From Cryomorphaceae bacterium (GTDB lineage: Bacteria; Bacteroidota; Bacteroidia; Flavobacteriales; Flavobacteriaceae), in the NCBI GenBank assembly GCA_018646865.1, contig JABGTW010000082.1:1-36348 (forward strand): a stretch of DNA of 36,348 nucleotides, in the 5' to 3' direction. Positions within the stretch are counted from its first letter, which is position 1. Every line of letters begins with the position of its first letter. The notes beneath the pieces were generated by a model that searched no databases, was not told where the DNA came from, and worked only from the letters and a program-made list of their open reading frames with translations. Positions 30,967 through 36,348 of this stretch are shown in pieces. The position numbers were made by a program, and so were the translations under genes.

Positions 30967-31664
30967 TTTCTTCGACCAAATCTAAGCCATAAGTAAACAA
31001 GATTTGCAATTGATGCTAAAGCTGCAACGACATAGGTTCCTGCTGCCCAGTTTAAAGCTTCTTTAGATTGAACAAGTTCTCTTTGATTTACAATTCTCTT
31101 TCTTTCAAGCCAGTATATTGCTCTTTTACTGGCGTCAAATTCAACAGGTAATGTAATGAGACTGAATAATGTTCCTGAAGCAAATGCAAGAATTCCAATA
31201 GAAACCAGACTCTCACCAAGGATTGGTGAACCTTGCATTAAAATAATTCCACCAAAAAGAATCCATATACCCAAATTAGAACTTATTCCAACCATGGGAA
31301 CAAGTATAGACCTCATTTGTAACCATTCATACCCTTTGGCATGTTGAACTGCATGACCACATTCATGTGCAGCTACAGCAGCAGCAGCAGTATTTCTCTG
31401 ATTGTAGACACTCTCACTTAAATTAACTGTCTTTTTTTGGGGATTATAATGATCAGAAAGTTGACCTTTTACAGAAATTATTTTAACATCATATATACCA
31501 TGATCACTTAGCATTTTTTCGGCTATTTCTTTTCCAGATAAATTTGCAGATAATGGTTGTTTAGAAAATTTTTTGAATTTTGACTTAAGTTGATTTTGAA
31601 TGAAAAAACTTAGTGCAAAGATTGGAGCTACTATCAAAAAATAAAGAGGATCGAAATAGAACAT
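30963..31664 (-). CDS. Zinc metallopeptidase, YugP-like (membrane)
   Basis: 233 aa. N-terminal membrane helix (about 5-24), then a Zn-protease segment with HExxH-type His100-Glu-Cys-Gly-His104 in VAAHECGHAVQ, followed by hydrophobic helices (about 122-170 and 208-227). Such proteins (YugP, DUF4065-unrelated Zn-dependent protease family) are widespread membrane peptidases with unknown targets. It is separated from the leuS-SemiSWEET pair by 55 bases on the same strand, and convergent and overlapping at the stop with hemD. Confidence 0.88.
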   Translation of the reverse strand: MFYFDPLYFLIVAPIFALSFFIQNQLKSKFKKFSKQPLSANLSGKEIAEKMLSDHGIYDVKIISVKGQLSDHYNPQKKTVNLSESVYNQRNTAAAAVAAHECGHAVQHAKGYEWLQMRSILVPMVGISSNLGIWILFGGIILMQGSPILGESLVSIGILAFASGTLFSLITLPVEFDASKRAIYWLERKRIVNQRELVQSKEALNWAAGTYVVAALASIANLVYLWLRFGRRN

Positions 31665-31719
31665 ATATATTTAATTTGTCATAAAGTTATATAAACTCTA
31701 TGTGATGTAAAAAAAATTA

Positions 31720-31977
31720 TCAATTTTTTAACTTAAAGATAATTATACTTAATTGTAATAATGCTGTCACTCCATTAGCTATTATTATAGATAAGCTACT
31801 TATCAAAATTCCATAGATAAGCCAAAGAATAACACCTGTGAATAATATAATATACATGGTCAAAGAAATACCAGCTGCATTTTTTTCTTTATAAATTTTA
31901 TAAACTTGAGGTATAAATGCTGAGGTTGTTAAAAAAGCGGCTAATAATCCGACAATTTCAAATATAGGGTCAATCAT
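31720..31977 (-). CDS. SemiSWEET sugar transporter
   Basis: 85 aa with three transmembrane helices (about 8-24, 37-58, 62-82), the exact size of a SemiSWEET protomer. The PQ motif Pro23-Gln24 in AFIPQVYKIYKEK and the NGVTALLQ stretch in TM3 are typical. SemiSWEETs dimerise to form a facilitated sugar (glucose/sucrose) path across the inner membrane. The ATG overlaps the leuS stop (ATGA), so it is probably co-transcribed with the leucyl-tRNA synthetase; no functional tie is apparent. Confidence 0.9.
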   Translation of the reverse strand: MIDPIFEIVGLLAAFLTTSAFIPQVYKIYKEKNAAGISLTMYIILFTGVILWLIYGILISSLSIIIANGVTALLQLSIIIFKLKN

Positions 31978-34784
31978 ATAACTATATTAATAATTTTACC
32001 AGGAACTATTATAATTTTCTTAGGAATGTTATTATTAAGTATAGATTTAGTTTTTTCATTAGATAAAACTGCTTTTTCAATTTCTTGATGATTTAAATCT
32101 AGTGAAAGATTAAGAGTAAACTTAGTCTTACCATTAAATGAAACTGGGTATGCCTTTTCAGATTCAACTAAATACTTTTCTTCATAATCAGGATATTTTT
32201 CGTCAACAATAGATTTAGAGTTACCTATTTGACTCCATAGCTCTTCTGAAAAATGAGGAGCAAAAGGAGAAATGAGTACCAATAAATCTTCTAATATTAA
32301 TCTATTATTACAGTTTAATGAGCTTAGTTCGTTTATACAAATCATGAATGAGCTTATACAAGTATTTAAACTTAGTTTTTCTATATCTTCAGATACTTTT
32401 TTTATTGTTTTATGAAGAGATTTTAGTGATTCTTTTGATGGTTCTTCACTCGAAAGATTTATTTTACCTTCTTTAAAAAATAAATTCCAAAACTTTTTTA
32501 AGAATGAATGAACTCCAGAAATTCCTCGAGTATCCCAAGGTTTTGATTGTTCAATAGGACCAAGAAACATTTCATACATCCTTAAAGTATCCGCTCCATA
32601 TTGATTACATATTTCATCAGGGTTAACAACATTAAATTTCGATTTTGACATCTTTTCTTGCTCTCTCAAACATAAAAATTTGTCTTTTTCTAAGATAAAT
32701 TTAGAATTCTTGAAATCTTTATCATCTTTCTTCAAAAGATCAAAATTTAAATGATCCTCACCTTCAACATACTTAATGTCAATTCTAATTTTATCTACTT
32801 TAATATCAGATATTAAATTTTTTGATAAATATTCTGAAGTACCTGATTTACGATAAACAAAAGCTGAGTTTCCAAGAATCATTCCTTGGTTTACTAATTT
32901 TTTAGCATATTCATCTTTATTAAGAAACTTAAGATCATAAAGAAATTTTTGATAAAATCTGGAGTATAGCAAATGACCTGTAGCATGCTCACTCCCTCCA
33001 AAATAGACATCTATATCGGACCAATAATTTTGCGAATCTTCTGATACAAAATTCTCATTATTAGTTGGATCCATATATCTATAAAAATACCATGAGCTTC
33101 CTGCCCAACCAGGCATAGTATTTAATTCAATAGGAAAAGTATCAATATCATTAATTTTATCATTAGAGGTCACTTTTTTATCTTTTTCACTCCATGCCCA
33201 TGCTTTTGAATTTCCAAGAGGTGAGTCACCATTTTTAGTTGGCAAGAAATTATCAACTTCAGGAAGTTTTAAAGGAAGATTATCAAGATCAATATTTTGA
33301 GGGATTCCATCTTTATAATAAATAGGTATAGGTTCTCCCCAGTATCTTTGCCTACTAAATGTTGCATCCCTTAATTTATACTGGATTTTTGATTTACCTA
33401 TGTTCTTGTTTTCAATTTCATTAATTATTATTTCTATTGATTCATTATAATCTTTTCCATCAAGAAATTCTGAATTAATTAATTTAAAACCTGTCTTATC
33501 AGAAAAAGCAGAATTTGATATATCTATATTTTTAAAAATGTTGGGTATATCAATTTGAAATTTTTTTGCAAAATCAAAATCTCTTTGATCCCCAGCAGGA
33601 ACACCCATTACTGCACCAGTCCCATAACTTGCAATAACATAGTCGGAGATCCATATGGGCACTTTATTTCCATTAAATGGATGAATTGCATAAGATCCAG
33701 AAAAAACGCCTGATACAGTTTTAACATCTGACAGTCTATCTCTTTCAGATTTTTTTAAAACTTCACTTAAATATTTTTCAATAACTAATTTATTTTCAGA
33801 TGATGATAAATCAGATATATCTGTATACTCAGGTGCAATAGTTAAAAAAGAAACTCCAAAAATTGTATCAGGCCTTGTAGTAAAAACTTCAATTGACTTA
33901 TTAGAGTTTTCTATTTTAAAATTTATGGATACACCCTTTGATTTTCCAATCCAGTTCCTTTGCATTTCTTTTAGTGGATCTGGCCAATTAATTTTATCAA
34001 GCCCATTTAATAGTCTTTCAGAATATTTACTAATTCTAAGACACCAATGCTTGACTTTTCTTTTTGTAACAGGGTGTCCACCTCGCTCGCTAACTCCATT
34101 AATTATTTCATCATTTGCTAAAACTGTCCCTAACTCTTCACACCAATTTACCTCACCATCTGTTAAGTATGCAAGTCTGAAATTCATTAAAATTTCTGAC
34201 TTTTTTTTAGGATTAAAATCATTCCATTCTAAATTATTAAAAGAATATCCTAAATCTGTAAGCTTATCTCTATACATTTTATCACCCTCTTTATTAAATG
34301 AACTTATTAAATTTTCAATATTCTTAGCCTTGTTGTCAATAGAGCAATAAAAGGAATTAAACATTAAAATGAATATCCATTGAGTCCACTTATAATAGTT
34401 AGGATCAGAAGTTCTAATTTCTCTAGACCAATCGAATGAGAAACCAATTCTATCTAATTGATTTCTATACATATTAATATTATCTAAAGTTGTTTTTTTT
34501 GGATGTTGTCCTGTTTTAATTGCATATTGCTCAGCAGGTAGACCAAAAGAATCATATCCTTGAGGATGAAGAACATTAAATCCATTGTGTCTTTTGAATC
34601 TTGAATAAATATCACTTGCAATATATCCTAATGGGTGGCCGACATGTAGACCAGCTCCAGATGGATATGGAAACATATCTAAAACATATAGCTTTGGCTT
34701 AGAAGAAAAACCAACTTTATAAGTTTTATTAGTTTTCCAGAATTTTTGCCATTTTTTCTCTATTTCTAGAAAATTATAATTCAC
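31974..34784 (-). CDS. leuS: Leucyl-tRNA synthetase
   Basis: 936 aa class I synthetase. N-terminal YNFLEIEKKWQKFWK; HIGH motif in PYPSGAGLHVGHPLGY (about 37-52); editing (CP1) domain with FTTRPDTIFGVSF (about 299-311) and the DQRDFDFAKKF block; KMSKS in EKMSKSKFNVVNPDE; and a C-terminal anticodon-binding domain and tail. It charges tRNA-Leu. The start codon is GTG: the codon two before it is followed upstream by an in-frame TAA at 34791-34793, so no ATG is available, and the N-terminus fits the family. Confidence 0.96.
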   Translation of the reverse strand: MNYNFLEIEKKWQKFWKTNKTYKVGFSSKPKLYVLDMFPYPSGAGLHVGHPLGYIASDIYSRFKRHNGFNVLHPQGYDSFGLPAEQYAIKTGQHPKKTTLDNINMYRNQLDRIGFSFDWSREIRTSDPNYYKWTQWIFILMFNSFYCSIDNKAKNIENLISSFNKEGDKMYRDKLTDLGYSFNNLEWNDFNPKKKSEILMNFRLAYLTDGEVNWCEELGTVLANDEIINGVSERGGHPVTKRKVKHWCLRISKYSERLLNGLDKINWPDPLKEMQRNWIGKSKGVSINFKIENSNKSIEVFTTRPDTIFGVSFLTIAPEYTDISDLSSSENKLVIEKYLSEVLKKSERDRLSDVKTVSGVFSGSYAIHPFNGNKVPIWISDYVIASYGTGAVMGVPAGDQRDFDFAKKFQIDIPNIFKNIDISNSAFSDKTGFKLINSEFLDGKDYNESIEIIINEIENKNIGKSKIQYKLRDATFSRQRYWGEPIPIYYKDGIPQNIDLDNLPLKLPEVDNFLPTKNGDSPLGNSKAWAWSEKDKKVTSNDKINDIDTFPIELNTMPGWAGSSWYFYRYMDPTNNENFVSEDSQNYWSDIDVYFGGSEHATGHLLYSRFYQKFLYDLKFLNKDEYAKKLVNQGMILGNSAFVYRKSGTSEYLSKNLISDIKVDKIRIDIKYVEGEDHLNFDLLKKDDKDFKNSKFILEKDKFLCLREQEKMSKSKFNVVNPDEICNQYGADTLRMYEMFLGPIEQSKPWDTRGISGVHSFLKKFWNLFFKEGKINLSSEEPSKESLKSLHKTIKKVSEDIEKLSLNTCISSFMICINELSSLNCNNRLILEDLLVLISPFAPHFSEELWSQIGNSKSIVDEKYPDYEEKYLVESEKAYPVSFNGKTKFTLNLSLDLNHQEIEKAVLSNEKTKSILNNNIPKKIIIVPGKIINIVI

Positions 34785-34867
34785 GTAAAGTTAATTTTAA
34801 CAAAGGAAGAACTTATTTAATTAACATAAAAATTAATTTATTATTTGTTTCTTACTTTTACAAAAGT

Positions 34868-35740
34868 TTGAAGGCTAAAAACAAAAATAATTTAGAAAAT
34901 AAAAAAGTTAGAAGTAACTTAATATCAATATTTCTTATAAATACTGTTGTATTATTTACATTATCATTAATAGGATTCATTTACTTAAAATCCTCATCTG
35001 TTGAGAGTTATTTTAAGGAGAATATTGTAGTTAACGTTTATCTGAAGAATACAACTAAAGAATTTGAAAACAAACAATTAATCAAATTTCTAAATCTTAA
35101 TGATGATGTTAAGCAAATAACTTATTTATCAAAGGAAGATGCCGCAGAGATTTTTTCAAAAGAAATCGGCGAAGAGTTTGTTGGATTTTTAGGCTATAAC
35201 CCGCTTTTAGATGCTATTTCGGTTCAATTATATAGTGACAAAATTGATATTTATTCAATTGAAAATTTTATAAAAAACTTAAATAACTTTGAATTTATCG
35301 AGGAAATTGAATATGATAAGCCACTTGTTGATGCTCTAAATGCTAACTTTGAAAAAATTGGTTTGTGGATATTAATTTTAAGTATTGTCTTCATTACAAC
35401 TAGTTTCATCTTAATAAACAACTCTATAAGAATTTCAATTTATTCAAAAAGAGAAATAATAAAGACTATGCAATTAGTTGGTGCAACTAGTAAATTTATA
35501 AGAAAACCTTTTATTTGGACATATATTAAAATTAGCTTTCTTTCTTCAATAACTTCACTTGCATTATTGTTTATATTAATATTACAGTTGAGTATTCAAA
35601 TTGAGGACATTGATTTTTTTACAAAAATTAATGATTTAATTGTACTATTTTGTTTTATTCTGTTTTTTGGGATAACTACTTCATTTGTAAGTTCATTCTT
35701 CATAACTCAGAGATATTTAAAATTAAAATTTGTAAGATAA
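34868..35740 (+). CDS. ftsX: Cell division protein FtsX
   Basis: 290 aa. Cytoplasmic N-tail rich in Lys/Asn, TM1 (about 19-38), a large periplasmic domain (about 40-165) with VNVYLKNTTKEFE and ITYLSKEDAAEIFSKEIGEEFVGFLGYNPL (FtsX extracellular domain), then three helices (about 168-190, 216-240, 255-280) and the signature MQLVGATSKFIRKPF. With FtsE it controls cell-wall hydrolases at the division site. It starts with TTG: no ATG exists in frame upstream or close downstream. Divergent from leuS, which also has a non-ATG start. Confidence 0.9.
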   Translation: MKAKNKNNLENKKVRSNLISIFLINTVVLFTLSLIGFIYLKSSSVESYFKENIVVNVYLKNTTKEFENKQLIKFLNLNDDVKQITYLSKEDAAEIFSKEIGEEFVGFLGYNPLLDAISVQLYSDKIDIYSIENFIKNLNNFEFIEEIEYDKPLVDALNANFEKIGLWILILSIVFITTSFILINNSIRISIYSKREIIKTMQLVGATSKFIRKPFIWTYIKISFLSSITSLALLFILILQLSIQIEDIDFFTKINDLIVLFCFILFFGITTSFVSSFFITQRYLKLKFVR

Positions 35741-35744
35741 TTCA

Positions 35745-35972
35745 ATGAAAAAAAAACAATTTTTATTTAGTAAAAACAGATATAAAGTGCTTTTATTATC
35801 TATGTTTATTATAAGTGTAGGATTTCTTTTAATGTCAGGTGGAGGATCTAATGATGCTGAAGTTTTTAATAATGAAATATATAATTTTAGACGTATACGA
35901 TTAGCTCCATTAGTTGTAATATCTGGATTTATATTATGTATTATTTCAATTCTTTATAAGGATAAAAACTAA
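35745..35972 (+). CDS. DUF3098 family membrane protein
   Basis: 75 aa with two hydrophobic helices (about 13-31 and 53-70) separated by a short polar stretch containing SGGGSNDAEVFNNEIYNFRRIRLAP (given as a landmark over residues 31-55). This is the DUF3098 pattern, a Bacteroidota family found next to ftsX. Function unknown. It lies 4 bases after ftsX, and its TAA overlaps the truB ATG by one base (TAATG). Confidence 0.85.
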   Translation: MKKKQFLFSKNRYKVLLLSMFIISVGFLLMSGGGSNDAEVFNNEIYNFRRIRLAPLVVISGFILCIISILYKDKN

Positions 35973-36348
35973 TGCAAAAATATGATTTAGATCACATCAC
36001 TCATGATGATATCCTAAACGGTAAGATGATTTTAGTTGACAAACCCCTAAAGTGGACTTCTTTTGATGTTGTTAAATATATTCGAAAATCATTAGTGTCA
36101 AAATTTAAGATTAAGCAAATAAAAGTTGGACATGCAGGGACGCTTGATCCATTAGCAACTGGTTTACTAATTATTTGCATAGGAAAGCAAACAAAAAAAA
36201 TATCAGAATATCAAAATCAATCAAAAACTTATACTGGCAAATTTAAACTAGGTGAAACTACCCCTTCATATGATCGTGAAACTAAAGTAAATGAAGTTTT
36301 TAGTTATGATAGTATTAAAGAAATTGATTTAAAAGATTTATCGTTGAA
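35972..36348 (+). CDS. truB: tRNA pseudouridine-55 synthase TruB (5' part; cut by window end)
   Basis: The window holds the first 125 codons and two bases, reading MQKYDLDHITHDDILNG and onward. The TruB catalytic stretch KVGHAGTLDPLATGLL with the catalytic Asp (about residue 59) is intact, preceded by MILVDKPLKWTSFDVV, the typical family opening, and followed by YTGKFKLGETTPSYDRE. It modifies U55 of tRNA T-loops. The ATG overlaps the DUF3098 stop. The remainder (about half) is outside the window. Confidence 0.95.
   Translation, partial: MQKYDLDHITHDDILNGKMILVDKPLKWTSFDVVKYIRKSLVSKFKIKQIKVGHAGTLDPLATGLLIICIGKQTKKISEYQNQSKTYTGKFKLGETTPSYDRETKVNEVFSYDSIKEIDLKDLSL

Overview
This very AT-rich window looks like a chromosomal segment of a small-genome marine member of the Flavobacteriales (Bacteroidota). 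The support is family-level recognition plus gene order: DUF4296, DUF4271 and DUF3098 proteins, the flavobacterial type of mevalonate kinase and diphosphomevalonate decarboxylase, a trpEGDCFBA operon, a Mrp without CxxC next to NifU, no Shine-Dalgarno sequences, and several exact TANNTTTG boxes (the Bacteroidetes -7 promoter element) just upstream of genes. Genes are tightly packed, with many ATGA or TAATG overlaps. No gene-free stretch exceeds about 110 bases, apart from the trp leader region, which carries a leader peptide. I see no phage, insertion sequence or CRISPR.

Layout. 1-110: end of a tRNA cluster on the minus strand (partial tRNA-Tyr, tRNA-Thr). 187-1311 (-): xerC/D-type recombinase and rpsU. 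1363-3384 (-): rhodanese, PspC-domain protein and AGCS amino-acid symporter. 3495-3897 (+): two small membrane proteins. 3897-10283 (+): the complete tryptophan operon trpEGDCFBA, preceded by a 14-codon leader peptide with three consecutive Trp codons and a rho-independent terminator with mutually exclusive pairings, that is, a ribosome-mediated attenuator. 10368-16479 (-): a seven-gene catabolic operon (KDG kinase, KDPG aldolase, a 4-TM protein, GntP transporter, RidA, D-threonine-aldolase/D-serine-dehydratase-like enzyme, M19 dipeptidase). 16533-21126 (-): mvaD, mvk, gluconokinase, a divergent 6-phosphogluconate dehydrogenase and a CDP-alcohol phosphatidyltransferase. 21205-23623 (-): Mrp, NifU, ferredoxin-NADP reductase. 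23688-25761 (-): PhoB/PhoR-type two-component system and an alkyltransferase-like protein. 25830-29498 (-): polyprenol-phosphate sugar transferase, dihydroorotase, DUF4296 lipoprotein, tyrS. 29548-30966 (+): DUF4271 protein and hemD. 30963-34784 (-): leuS, SemiSWEET, Zn metallopeptidase. 34868-36348 (+): ftsX, DUF3098 protein and truB (cut by the window end).

How the genes fit together. The most interesting parts are the trp attenuator and the sugar-acid/D-amino-acid operon. The latter has KDG kinase and KDPG aldolase but no dehydratase or isomerase that would make KDG, unless the PLP enzyme does. That enzyme carries an H-x-C metal pair as in D-serine dehydratases, and a RidA gene (imine/enamine deaminase) sits next to it. 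A testable reading is that it deaminates a D-beta-hydroxy amino sugar acid such as D-glucosaminate to 2-keto-3-deoxygluconate. The neighbouring gluconokinase and 6-phosphogluconate dehydrogenase supply a second sugar-acid route; that dehydrogenase has an Asp where NADP enzymes bind the 2'-phosphate and an Asn where the substrate-phosphate Lys normally lies.
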